Positions 34,566 through 41,698 are shown, counted from the first letter of the stretch. The stretch is DNA of 61,332 bases from a virus (IMGVR_UViG_3300005253_000079:1-61332); one strand, 5' to 3'. Notes: generated by a model from the letters alone, not told the origin. Numbers and translations are program-made.

Positions 34566-34820
34566 ATGACTCAAGGTAAATTATCAGACATAAACTACAA
34601 GGTATGGATACAGCTCGAGAAGATCGTAACTAGTAAGGGAGGTCATAAGGATAACCCCCAAAATCGTAGCTCATATGAGAACGTTGGCCCACCAGTGGAG
34701 CTACTAGACACCAATGACTTCGAGGATGCCAACTCATTCTTAGCTGACGTTGAGCGGTTCTCAAATGAGATAGATGATAGTGAAGTCGGTAGCGTACCCG
34801 GCCTATATAACACACCATAA
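34566..34820 (+). CDS. Hypothetical acidic protein (84 aa)
   Basis: ATG 34566 after AGGAGGTAGCTGTC. The acidic C-terminal half (DANSFLADVERFSNEIDDSE) is helical. It is the last small gene before structured element R3. Not recognised. Confidence 0.55.
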   Translation: MTQGKLSDINYKVWIQLEKIVTSKGGHKDNPQNRSSYENVGPPVELLDTNDFEDANSFLADVERFSNEIDDSEVGSVPGLYNTP

Positions 34821-34852
34821 GTACAAGCAAACACAAGTAAGCACAAGATTGG

Positions 34853-35018
34853 AGGTTGGTATACTCAAGTCTTATCCAAGGGGGAAGCGGAGTATTTCCC
34901 TGGTAGACTAGGCTAATGGCTCCATGCCATATTGTCTGATAATATAAGTGGAGACGTAAGCCTTATAAGCTGCTATATGAAACGTCATCTCTTGGGTAAG
35001 GCTTGATTATACCAACCT
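34853..35018 (+). ncRNA. Large multi-branched RNA element R3
   Basis: Arms 34853-34880 and 34991-35018 pair over 28 positions with only one mismatch and two G.U pairs. Inside are three further helices: GGGAA/TTCCC (34882-34900), AGAC/GTCT (34905-34937) capped by ATGGC/GCCAT, and GACGT/ACGTC (34953-34986). The 166-base segment is free of plausible coding. A four-way junction closed by a long stem suggests a stable regulatory or decoy RNA. It does not match any RNA family I can identify by eye. Confidence 0.65.
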
Positions 35019-35031
35019 AGTATAGTATAAC
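35003..35031 (+). promoter_or_regulatory. Promoter overlapping the 3' arm of R3
   Basis: TTGATT (35003-35008), 17-base spacer, TATAAC (35026-35031), 15 bases before the swivel-domain start. The -35 lies within the 3' arm of R3, so the RNA and the promoter share sequence. Confidence 0.5.
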
Positions 35032-35045
35032 AGGAGGTAGCTGTC

Positions 35046-35393
35046 ATGCCAGTCAGTAACAAACTAATAGGAAGAGCAGCCAGTCCAGGTATAGTACAGG
35101 GAGAGGCGTTTGTTGTTGAGTTACCCAAGACTAAGGGATTCCCTAGTAATGGAGCAGTGCTAGTGTCGCATATGACGACACCTGATCTCCTACCTGCAAT
35201 GTTAAAGTCAACTGCTATTGTTACTCAAGTAGGGGGTATAACCTGCCATGCTGCTATAGTAGCTAGAGAGTTTAGCATTCCCTGCGTTGTTGGAGTTAGG
35301 AAACTACTAGATAGGGTGAAGACAGGAACAAGGCTGATAGTAGACGGGAGCAAAGGCACAGTCGAAATCGTAGAAATCGTCGAGTCGTCATGA
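35046..35393 (+). CDS. Stand-alone PEP-utilising-enzyme swivel (phosphohistidine) domain
   Basis: 115 residues that are almost exactly one mobile domain: GRAASPGIVQGEAFVV, GAVLVSHMTTPDLLPAM, then the signature QVGGITCHAAIVAREFSIP with the phospho-acceptor His at residue 68, and a C-terminal DGSKGTVEIVE strand. In pyruvate phosphate dikinase, PEP synthase and rifampin phosphotransferase this domain carries a phosphoryl group between two catalytic domains. Those partner domains are absent here. It starts after the full start cassette. A host phosphotransfer partner or a swivel used in trans is inferred. Confidence 0.85.
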   Translation: MPVSNKLIGRAASPGIVQGEAFVVELPKTKGFPSNGAVLVSHMTTPDLLPAMLKSTAIVTQVGGITCHAAIVAREFSIPCVVGVRKLLDRVKTGTRLIVDGSKGTVEIVEIVESS

Positions 35394-35557
35394 CTGAGCT
35401 ATTGCTAGTGCTGGCTGTCGCCTTTACGGTGGGCCACGTCATTGTAGACACCCATCGTATCAGACACATACACGAGCTGATACCTGCGGGCCTCCTAATC
35501 GGACATATCATATTTACAGGTGAACTAGCTCGGTGGCTGAGTTATATACCTTACTAA
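35390..35557 (+). CDS. Two-span membrane peptide (55 aa)
   Basis: ATG 35390 overlaps the swivel-gene stop (ATGA). Hydrophobic segments LLLVLAVAFTVGHVIV and LIPAGLLIGHIIFTG flank a His/Arg-rich loop (DTHRIRHIHE). Coupled translation with the swivel protein suggests the two act together, perhaps at the membrane. Confidence 0.6.
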   Translation: MTELLLVLAVAFTVGHVIVDTHRIRHIHELIPAGLLIGHIIFTGELARWLSYIPY

Positions 35558-35574
35558 CTTACTAACTTACTAAC
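35551..35574. repeat. Three tandem TTACTAAC repeats
   Basis: Three perfect 8-base copies span the stop codon of the membrane-peptide gene and the leader of the next gene. They give stops in several frames and may be a binding site or slippage product. Confidence 0.6.
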
Positions 35575-35594
35575 TGAGAGGAGTGGACATAATC

Positions 35595-36617
35595 ATGACC
35601 ACTAAGGTTAGAAAACCAAAGTCGGCGAAGAAGACGAAGGATGCACCTAGTGGCTCGGTAGGTGGTACATATGCTATGCCTATGACTATGCCTATGCCTG
35701 TGCTGCCCTCTTATCCTTCAATCGGGGGTAACTTCATTGATGCAGTGTTACCTAAGCCTAAGCCTAAGCCTAAGACTAAAGCTAAGACTAAGACTAAAGC
35801 TAAGACTAAGATTGATGTGACACTAACACCACCCGTTGCGTGTGACATCCCGGATTGCTCGGTGTGTAAGCAAGCAGGGGCCAAAGGTGCAAACCTCTCA
35901 ATCCGATCATACCCTAAAGCTTTGAGGACTGATATCGGTCTCCTTAACGAGCTTCCACTAGCCATGCATGCTGCTGACTTCTACCTACGCATGGCAATGA
36001 CAGTCCAGGGCAGGGGCGATCTTAGAGCTGGGCTAGAGTACCACGCAAACATGCTCGCGTCTGAGTTCTGTCGATACTTGAAGATAGCAACAACAGGAGA
36101 AGCGCGTCATGTATTTGGTCACGCAAATGTGAGTTCTCTAAGATATTATGGCAAGCATATGAAGGTAAAGGGCAATTATCCAGGGTTTATATCTTTCATT
36201 AGGCGTCTGGATATGATGACTTATACCGTAGCGAGAGTTGGCCGTGGTCAGGTATACAGAAACGCTGATAATATATGGGAGGGCTACGGAAAACTAGCTC
36301 CTCTATACCTTATGTTTATCTTTACGAGGCCTTCATGGAACAAAGGCTATGGAGGAGAGAAGTGGGGTCTATGTCTCAAAGTGCTTATGAACTACCTGCG
36401 AGGAAGACTCACTCCTATTGCATTTGTTGATCAGGCGTTCTCTCTTGAGCATAACGGGAGTATAGTGTACGACAAGACCGGCTGGAACCTGACTGGCCTC
36501 AAAAGAGTTCTTACCCGAGCACAGACAGGCTCATACAAATCTATAGCTGATAACTATGCTTCGAGTGATGTTGCTAAGATGTGGTATGATCACAAGGGCG
36601 GAGGTAAGAAAACATGA
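35595..36617 (+). CDS. Basic protein of unknown function upstream of the phosphatase (340 aa)
   Basis: ATG 35595 follows GAGAGGAG. The N-terminus is basic, followed by a Met/Pro repeat and ten alternating Lys-Pro/Lys-Thr/Lys-Ala pairs encoded by a hexamer array. A DIPDCSVCKQAG Cys pair follows. The remaining 240 residues are helical and Tyr/Trp-rich (LEYHANMLASEFCRYLKI, FTRPSWNKGYGGEKWGLCL). No family recognised. The stop overlaps the phosphatase start by four bases, so the two proteins probably work together. Confidence 0.6.
   Translation: MTTKVRKPKSAKKTKDAPSGSVGGTYAMPMTMPMPVLPSYPSIGGNFIDAVLPKPKPKPKTKAKTKTKAKTKIDVTLTPPVACDIPDCSVCKQAGAKGANLSIRSYPKALRTDIGLLNELPLAMHAADFYLRMAMTVQGRGDLRAGLEYHANMLASEFCRYLKIATTGEARHVFGHANVSSLRYYGKHMKVKGNYPGFISFIRRLDMMTYTVARVGRGQVYRNADNIWEGYGKLAPLYLMFIFTRPSWNKGYGGEKWGLCLKVLMNYLRGRLTPIAFVDQAFSLEHNGSIVYDKTGWNLTGLKRVLTRAQTGSYKSIADNYASSDVAKMWYDHKGGGKKT
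35751..35810 (+). repeat. Hexanucleotide (N)CTAAR array inside the 340-aa gene
   Basis: Ten consecutive hexamers, four CCTAAG followed by ACTAAR/GCTAAG variants, encode alternating Pro-Lys, Thr-Lys and Ala-Lys. The array probably expands and contracts by slippage and forms a flexible basic tether. Confidence 0.8.
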
Positions 36618-37624
36618 TCCAAAGAAAGATAATGTTCGACGGTCATGCTCCTCGATGGTGGAATAAGAGGAACAGACGACTACGCAGGAAGTATGAGAAA
36701 GACGGGGATATTAGTAATGACAACAGCGGTAAGGGAGGCTTTGTTAGTAAGCTGACAGATAAAGTAACAGGTTTCATTGGAGGAGGCTACCATTATAGGT
36801 CATGTGATCACTGGCGGACTGTTGTTAAGATTGGGGACAGTCATATCTTAGCAAGTGGGTTAATGGACCGGCCTAAACACCCGTTTGTGATGCCTGGACC
36901 TAAGCCCTGGCCCGACAAGGGCTTATACCTAGACGACTTATGGTCTCGACAATTAGGGGGTATATCATCGGCTGGAGTTAAGTGCCCGATCGATCCCTGG
37001 TGGCCGTATGTCATAGTTGATTGGAGTGATCGTGCAGCCATTGATGATAAGTGGTACACGCTGATTGTAAACCTGATCATCAAGTGGATGAAGTCAGGGG
37101 ATAAGGTAGAGATAGCCTGTCAGGGCGGACACGGACGTACTGGTACGCTGGTTGCAGGCGTGTTAGCTAAGGTCGAGGGCCTGTCTGCTAATGACGCTAT
37201 AGAGGCTCTGCGTGATAGGTACTGTAAACAAGTTGTCGAGTCTCACTCTCAGATATGTCAAATATACCGCTTCTTAGGCGAGAAGGAGCCAGATAAGCCG
37301 CCTATTGTACCGGCTACACCCTACTATATCGCGTTCGGGTATAAGCCACCACCAAGTAAATCTTATTTCCCGACGGGAGATACCGATCGTAAAGAGAGAC
37401 TAACAGGAGGGGTGAATAGGAAGGAAGGAACGTCAATCACAAAAAAACACGACCAGTATTATGGTAGTGACGATGATGATGATGAGTGTTTCTGTCGGCA
37501 CGACCGATGGAACCATTGGGGAGGAGGTGATGGTGTATGTAAGATGTGTCCCGCTGCGGGTGGTCAAGCCTGTAATAAGTTTAGGCTTATAGACCGCCTG
37601 ACTAATAGACCACGCTTATATTAA
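36614..37624 (+). CDS. Cys-based protein-tyrosine/dual-specificity phosphatase-like protein with zinc tail
   Basis: 336 residues. The C-x5-R loop is CQGGHGRTG (C169 to R175), followed by TLVAGVLAKVEGLSANDAIE and a helix, as in tyrosine phosphatases. The basic N-terminus (WWNKRNRRLRRKYEK) may bind nucleic acid or membrane. A DDDDDECFCRHDRWNHW...CKMC tail looks like a zinc-binding module. It could dephosphorylate protein, RNA 5' ends or phospholipid. The general-acid Asp cannot be fixed by eye. It is coupled to the 340-aa gene. Confidence 0.75.
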   Translation: MIQRKIMFDGHAPRWWNKRNRRLRRKYEKDGDISNDNSGKGGFVSKLTDKVTGFIGGGYHYRSCDHWRTVVKIGDSHILASGLMDRPKHPFVMPGPKPWPDKGLYLDDLWSRQLGGISSAGVKCPIDPWWPYVIVDWSDRAAIDDKWYTLIVNLIIKWMKSGDKVEIACQGGHGRTGTLVAGVLAKVEGLSANDAIEALRDRYCKQVVESHSQICQIYRFLGEKEPDKPPIVPATPYYIAFGYKPPPSKSYFPTGDTDRKERLTGGVNRKEGTSITKKHDQYYGSDDDDDECFCRHDRWNHWGGGDGVCKMCPAAGGQACNKFRLIDRLTNRPRLY

Positions 37625-37646
37625 CGTTAGTATAGGAGGAGACAAA

Positions 37647-37961
37647 GTGACTAGAAGAATAGATCTGTTTGTAACAGTTGACAAGACCGGAAGCAAGGGT
37701 GGAGGGGTTGCTAATTTTAGTGCCTCTATCACATCGGGCTCCTTTCCCGAAGGAGAGGTAAGTCTAGCCCGAAAGCCGGACCATTGTTTCTTTGGTCTTG
37801 CCAATCTAGAGTCCCATAAGGGTCATGCGCCCAACTTTGCAACAAAGGCAGACTTGCAGGGATACATAGACCGTGTTAAGAAGTCTGTCGATAGCCTAGT
37901 CGAAGACTATCTTGACGCTGTCAATGTTGGGCCTACCCTGCTGAGTAGCTGGGAGATTTAG
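37647..37961 (+). CDS. Hypothetical protein (104 aa)
   Basis: GTG 37647 after GGAGGAGACAAA. A beta-rich start (RRIDLFVTVDKTGSKGGGV) is followed by a helical end (LQGYIDRVKKSVDSLVEDYL). It closes the swivel/phosphatase module before R4. Not recognised. Confidence 0.55.
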   Translation: MTRRIDLFVTVDKTGSKGGGVANFSASITSGSFPEGEVSLARKPDHCFFGLANLESHKGHAPNFATKADLQGYIDRVKKSVDSLVEDYLDAVNVGPTLLSSWEI

Positions 37962-37970
37962 TCTATAGTA

Positions 37971-37987
37971 TAGTCTAGTATAGACTA
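37971..37987. promoter_or_regulatory. Palindrome TAGTCTA-gta-TAGACTA
   Basis: Perfect 7-base arms in the gap after the 104-aa gene. CTAGTATAGACTAGAGC (37975-37991) is shared, apart from a 3-base indel, with 49225-49244 at the later promoter, suggesting a common operator. Confidence 0.4.
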
Positions 37988-37988
37988 G

Positions 37989-38162
37989 AGCGAGGGGTTC
38001 ACCTCTCGCTTGGAGGACCGGAAGGTAATTGTTAGTCAACGCATCACCACAACCAATCTCGTAGCTCTGTCAACGCTAACGTGTGCTGAGTTAGGATATG
38101 GCGACGGGGCATACGTTAGTATAAGGGTTCCCCGACTAGCAGGTTGCTTCCGATCCTCCAAG
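37989..38162 (+). ncRNA. Structured RNA element R4 with upstream hairpin
   Basis: A 9-bp hairpin, AGCGAGGGG-TTCA-CCTCTCGCT (37989-38010), leads into a long closing stem of 16 bases (38009-38024 with 38147-38162) with one mismatch. CAACC (38050-38054)/GGTTG (38142-38146) stacks directly on it, and two hairpins lie inside: CTAAC/GTTAG (38076-38094) and CGGGG/CCCCG (38105-38134). It is free of plausible coding. No terminator U-run is seen. Similar in plan, not in sequence, to R3. Confidence 0.55.
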
Positions 38163-38193
38163 TAAGAGGTGAATAGGTTATAAGGAGGGTGCG

Positions 38194-38475
38194 ATGAACA
38201 GTGAGAAAGCGTGGGTAGATCTTTGTGACACCATCGACTCTGTTGGTGTCGATTATGCCCTAGCAGAAGACGATTTTAACTCGACTAAAGAAGTGTTGCG
38301 GGTCGCTGCCAACGCCTACGCCCTGACGTTACTGGACGAACTCCAGACTTACCTCACTGATGCGGCGCGTAGGAGTTCCCGCTCCGGGTCTGACTACCCT
38401 TACGGTGGCGAGTCTGGAATCGATGTGCCTTGGCTTATAAACCTCTTCCGCAAAGAGCGCATCAAAGGAGGGTAA
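38194..38475 (+). CDS. Hypothetical protein (93 aa)
   Basis: ATG 38194 after AAGGAGGG. Mostly helical (KEVLRVAANAYALTLLDELQ) with a Ser/Arg loop. It ends five bases before the next start. Not recognised. Confidence 0.55.
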   Translation: MNSEKAWVDLCDTIDSVGVDYALAEDDFNSTKEVLRVAANAYALTLLDELQTYLTDAARRSSRSGSDYPYGGESGIDVPWLINLFRKERIKGG

Positions 38476-38480
38476 GACTA

Positions 38481-38723
38481 ATGACTAGTGATACGCCAAA
38501 GTGTAGCTATTACGAGGGTAAGACTTACGGACTAAGTGATTGCCTGCGCGAAGTTAGCGCGTGTCCGTGTTGCAAAGGTAATGGTACGCACACCCAGGAG
38601 TGTAGGGGATATAATACGATTGACAAAATCACAGTTGACAACATCTGTCATAGTTGTCTAGGATCGGGATGGAGCGAACTATGCGACAAGCACCAAGATA
38701 AGGAGGTAGGTGGTATTGATTAA
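38481..38723 (+). CDS. DnaJ-type zinc-finger protein (80 aa)
   Basis: Start at ATG 38481 (MTSDTPKCSYYEG) after AAAGGAGGG. It contains ACPCCKGNGTHTQEC and ICHSCLGSGWSELC, two CxxC.G.G knuckles like the DnaJ zinc centre. In phages such proteins are often of unknown function. A similar gene lies at 43610. Confidence 0.7.
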   Translation: MTSDTPKCSYYEGKTYGLSDCLREVSACPCCKGNGTHTQECRGYNTIDKITVDNICHSCLGSGWSELCDKHQDKEVGGID

Positions 38724-39408
38724 TGGCTATGCTAATATAGGATCAGTTAGACATGGTACTACAGGAGAGGCTATCAAGGATATATTCGATATACATTTTC
38801 CTAACGCTGGCGGAGTTGCTGATTTAACTTGGGGCAAGGGAGGGTTTTGGAGTAAGCTAGGTAGTAGTGGATTGCCTCCTAACTATATTCAGGTCATTGG
38901 CCTAGACATAGACGTATCAGGTAAGGCTCAGATCAAGTCTGACTACAGATTAGTCCCATTACAGACTCAGAGTGTAGACGTAGCGGTATTTGATCCTCCC
39001 TTTATATTCACGCCGGGCATACGAGGACTAGTGGGGGCTAAACGTTTCTTCCTCGGATCAGAGGCAGCTACAGATGGTCGCTTCTATAGCGGTAGCAAGT
39101 CAGACTCTCGCATACTAGCACCTCGCAACGCTGAAGACTTGCGGGTCCAGACCCTGTTAGTCATGATCGAGATGAGACGTATAGCTAGGATGGGCTGTAT
39201 ACTAAAGGGACAGAATCTTATTACGTCGAAGCATCCTAACTGGTGGACATACCAGGTGATCGATCACGGACATAAGCTGTGGGGTCTAGAGCCGGAGGAT
39301 GAGCTAATACAGATCAGCCCGGCTGCAAGGATGGTTGATCCTCGTTGGAAGAGACAGTACCACTTTCGCAGGCATCATGCATATTATCTTGTATATAAAT
39401 GGGATTGA
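38710..39408 (+). CDS. DNA methyltransferase (N4/N6 type)
   Basis: 232 residues. DLTWGKGGFWSKL fits an S-adenosylmethionine-binding motif region, QVIGLDIDVS the following acidic strand, and VAVFDPPF the DPPY/F catalytic motif, giving a beta-class arrangement. The C-terminal WTYQVIDHGHKLWGLEPED lacks an obvious target domain. The start is uncertain (GTG 38710 or TTG 38716). It could protect phage DNA from restriction. Confidence 0.75.
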   Translation: MVLINGYANIGSVRHGTTGEAIKDIFDIHFPNAGGVADLTWGKGGFWSKLGSSGLPPNYIQVIGLDIDVSGKAQIKSDYRLVPLQTQSVDVAVFDPPFIFTPGIRGLVGAKRFFLGSEAATDGRFYSGSKSDSRILAPRNAEDLRVQTLLVMIEMRRIARMGCILKGQNLITSKHPNWWTYQVIDHGHKLWGLEPEDELIQISPAARMVDPRWKRQYHFRRHHAYYLVYKWD

Positions 39409-39416
39409 GGTGATCT

Positions 39417-39620
39417 ATGTTAGATCTGTGGGATTATGAGGGACTGATCGTCACTCCGCTCAATTGGATGCACGAGAAGTTTATCAAGGGTCGATTATTA
39501 CTACGGTGGTGGTGCCTTCTGTTCTCACACGCAAGGAGTTGGCACTATAACGGGTGCAGGCAGCTAGCTGAAAAGCACTGGCACTGTACTGTTTGTAATG
39601 GAGTTAAATGTGATGACTAG
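39417..39620 (+). CDS. Small Trp/Cys/His protein (67 aa)
   Basis: ATG 39417 after GAGGTGATCT. An aromatic and hydrophobic stretch (LLLRWWCLLFSHARSWHY) is followed by HWHCTVCNGVKC, a CxxC with His that may bind zinc. It overlaps the next gene. Not recognised. Confidence 0.55.
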   Translation: MLDLWDYEGLIVTPLNWMHEKFIKGRLLLRWWCLLFSHARSWHYNGCRQLAEKHWHCTVCNGVKCDD

Positions 39621-39825
39621 GAAGACTTGTCCTCGCTGTAATGGTAAGCTTGATTACTTAGTTGATGAGTGGGGAAGCTATTGGAACTGTCTATATTGTG
39701 GTGGTATCTGGGATGATCTAGTTGGCCCTAGGGAATTGCCAAAGCTGCACCGAGAACAGAGAATAATAGAGAGAGAGAACGAGCGCAAGGCGAGGTTAGC
39801 AAGGGAGTTAGAAGGGAGTGACTAA
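39613..39825 (+). CDS. Zinc-ribbon protein (70 aa)
   Basis: ATG 39613 preferred over 39598 because GGAG lies at suitable distance. It has KTCPRCNGKLDYLVDEWG then WNCLYCGGIW, a classic CxxC...CxxC ribbon, and a charged helical tail (REQRIIERENERKARLAREL). Confidence 0.65.
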   Translation: MTRKTCPRCNGKLDYLVDEWGSYWNCLYCGGIWDDLVGPRELPKLHREQRIIERENERKARLARELEGSD

Positions 39826-40076
39826 TGGGACTGAGCATCTATAGAGACGAGCAAGGTAGACTCAGTGGCATCGATCTCAATCTACCTGGACACCGTTTTG
39901 CGTGGATAGGCAGATCAGGGATGGGATCGGGATCAAATGTAGTCTACAACTCACACTGGTATGATCTACAACATCCTCTCCAGCGTTATAGTCGAGGGGA
40001 AACCCGATTCATGATGTTCTGGTCACAGCTAGGTAGAGGGATAAGGGAGTTCGTGCGCGGGAGTCAGTATGATTAG
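39825..40076 (+). CDS. Hypothetical protein (83 aa)
   Basis: Start overlaps the preceding stop (TAATGG). It contains LSIYRDEQGRLSGIDLN and a Gly/Ser loop followed by a basic/aromatic end. No signature. Confidence 0.5.
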   Translation: MGLSIYRDEQGRLSGIDLNLPGHRFAWIGRSGMGSGSNVVYNSHWYDLQHPLQRYSRGETRFMMFWSQLGRGIREFVRGSQYD

Positions 40077-40116
40077 TCTTCTTATGATCTCTATCCCGCG
40101 TTGAGGAAACCGAAAG

Positions 40117-40146
40117 GGTACAGTACAATGGTACAATCACGGTACA
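40117..40146. repeat. Three GGTACA direct repeats
   Basis: GGTACA at 40117, 40130 and 40141, in the 97-base gap before the 115-aa gene. Possibly an operator; no promoter consensus is visible here. Confidence 0.35.
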
Positions 40147-40173
40147 GTCTTAGTCAGAAGGAGGTAAAACGAA

Positions 40174-40521
40174 ATGGGTGATCGAGGTAACATTGTAATA
40201 CTACAGTCAGGGATGAGAGGCAGGGACTCAGGCGATCGGATATATCTATATACACATTGGCGAGGTTCCGGTCTACCGGATATACTAGCAGCAGCTCTAG
40301 CAAGGTCAGGTAATCGTTGGAATGATGCACCCTACCTAGCTCGTGTTATCTTTAGAGAGATGATACGGGGGGATGAGGAGGGTGTAGCAGGATTTGGAAT
40401 ATCCACCTATGAGCAGGATAACGAGAACGCTATCCTCGAGGTGGACTGCGATAAGCAGGAGGTCAACGGAGTAGCGTTTGATAAGTTTATCAAGGCACAC
40501 GAGGAAGGAGGCAACTGGTGA
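40174..40521 (+). CDS. Conserved phage protein of the MGDRGNI type (115 aa)
   Basis: ATG 40174 after AAGGAGGTAAAAC. It begins MGDRGNIVILQSGM and has YLYTHWRGSGLPDILAAAL, a pattern I recognise as a widespread small phage/actinobacterial protein of unknown role. The family length is normal. Its function is not established. Confidence 0.7.
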   Translation: MGDRGNIVILQSGMRGRDSGDRIYLYTHWRGSGLPDILAAALARSGNRWNDAPYLARVIFREMIRGDEEGVAGFGISTYEQDNENAILEVDCDKQEVNGVAFDKFIKAHEEGGNW

Positions 40522-40745
40522 CTAACATAGACATACTAGCCCTAGCGTTTGGGATCAACCTGATCACTATAGGGATCGGCTACTGGCGAGGTAGGGAGAG
40601 AGGATGGAGTGAGGGATACGAAGAAGCGTGGGGGGATGAGCAGAACTGCTGCTACCCGAGCGGTTGGGACGAGGGATACGCAATAGGCTACGAGACTGGT
40701 AGGCAAGACGAGTACGATGATCCTGAGCCAAGAGGAGACAGGTAA
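40518..40745 (+). CDS. N-terminal membrane-anchored protein (75 aa)
   Basis: GTG 40518 overlaps the previous stop. The hydrophobic segment IDILALAFGINLITIGIGYW is followed by a Glu/Tyr/Gly-rich soluble part with a CC pair. Likely a type of small inner-membrane protein. Confidence 0.55.
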   Translation: MTNIDILALAFGINLITIGIGYWRGRERGWSEGYEEAWGDEQNCCYPSGWDEGYAIGYETGRQDEYDDPEPRGDR

Positions 40746-41098
40746 TGACTGAGGCAGGACGAGTGAAGAAGATATACTTTAGCATCCATCCGAACGATCA
40801 CATATATATAAAGGACGAACATCTGAAGCTAACAGAGTGCTTCGACTGTGGCGCGCTTATTAGAACCGAGCGATCGAAGAGTGTAACGCACGAGCTTTTC
40901 CGAGTAGACAATAGTAGGTCATGTCGGAAATATTGCGGACGATGTAAGCCAGCTTACGATCGGGTCGAGTACTGGTCGAATACTTATGGTGAAAATGAGC
41001 CTCTCCGCTTCTACCGTTTCGTGGCTCAGCCGGTAGCTCCTTATGTTCGCATTAACGAAGACGGTACATCTTATAGTCAGGATGATAAGGATGACTAA
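40745..41098 (+). CDS. Cys-containing hypothetical protein (117 aa)
   Basis: ATG 40745 overlaps the preceding stop. It contains LTECFDCGALIRTERS and SCRKYCGRCKPAYDR, a probable four-Cys zinc site. The C-terminal part is polar. Unknown function. Confidence 0.6.
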   Translation: MTEAGRVKKIYFSIHPNDHIYIKDEHLKLTECFDCGALIRTERSKSVTHELFRVDNSRSCRKYCGRCKPAYDRVEYWSNTYGENEPLRFYRFVAQPVAPYVRINEDGTSYSQDDKDD

Positions 41099-41528
41099 GC
41101 CTAACCCTCGTAATTACCAGTCTCACTTTGATAGTAGCCTGTTTGCTAGGTATCATCGTGATATATACATGCCTGATAACGTTTATGCAGGAGCGTTAGG
41201 GTTTCTACCCCCATCTAGCTCAAGCCTAATTCTCAGCAGTCATTACCTAGATGTTATGGCTGATCGGCACTTACCTAAGAAGCTCCATATGCCTTCGAGC
41301 AGCTTTGATCTAGACATTGTAGATGTAACAGTAGTCAGGACTACATGGGCTGTGTATAGGGTAATGATCCGGACTCCCTGGTTCTGGTCTAAAGGCAGAC
41401 AGGCGAGGCATGACCTGTGTATAGTCTTAGAAGGAGACTACTCGGTAGTCACAGCATACTGGATCAGTCGGAACGATCAGCACGAGACACTAGACGGGGA
41501 TCTATATGAGAAGGAGGTAGTAGAATGA
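41091..41528 (+). CDS. Hypothetical protein, possible toxin-like fold (145 aa)
   Basis: ATG 41091 with AAGG upstream, overlapping the preceding gene end by eight bases. The C-terminal half (VYRVMIRTPWFWSKGRQ, LCIVLEGDYSVVTAYW, then DQHETLDGDLY) resembles small RNase-like or BrnT-like beta proteins found in phages. This is a weak likeness only. Confidence 0.5.
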   Translation: MTKPNPRNYQSHFDSSLFARYHRDIYMPDNVYAGALGFLPPSSSSLILSSHYLDVMADRHLPKKLHMPSSSFDLDIVDVTVVRTTWAVYRVMIRTPWFWSKGRQARHDLCIVLEGDYSVVTAYWISRNDQHETLDGDLYEKEVVE

Positions 41529-41698
41529 GAGTCCAGATAGAGTTTGATGGTGTTATAGAGGTAGACGTTAACGCTAGCCCCAAAGACGATAGGGAAAAAA
41601 AAGACCAGGCTGTACATGATGCCTGGATAAAGGCTTCAATACACCGTATAGCAGACGCTGCTGAAATGATCGACTATGACGAGGTTACGGAGGATTAG
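41525..41698 (+). CDS. Small acidic protein (57 aa)
   Basis: ATG 41525 overlaps the previous stop (ATGA) after GGAGGTAGTAGA. MRVQIEFDGVIEVDVNASP looks like two beta strands, followed by a helix. Unknown function. Confidence 0.55.
   Translation: MRVQIEFDGVIEVDVNASPKDDREKKDQAVHDAWIKASIHRIADAAEMIDYDEVTED

Noticed and set aside
35046-35393. Antibiotic-inactivating rifampin phosphotransferase fragment
   Set aside because: Only the swivel domain is present, with a proper start and stop, so it is not a broken full-length enzyme by what can be seen.
37989-38010. Intrinsic terminator
   Set aside because: Strong hairpin, but followed by TGGAGGACC rather than a U-run.
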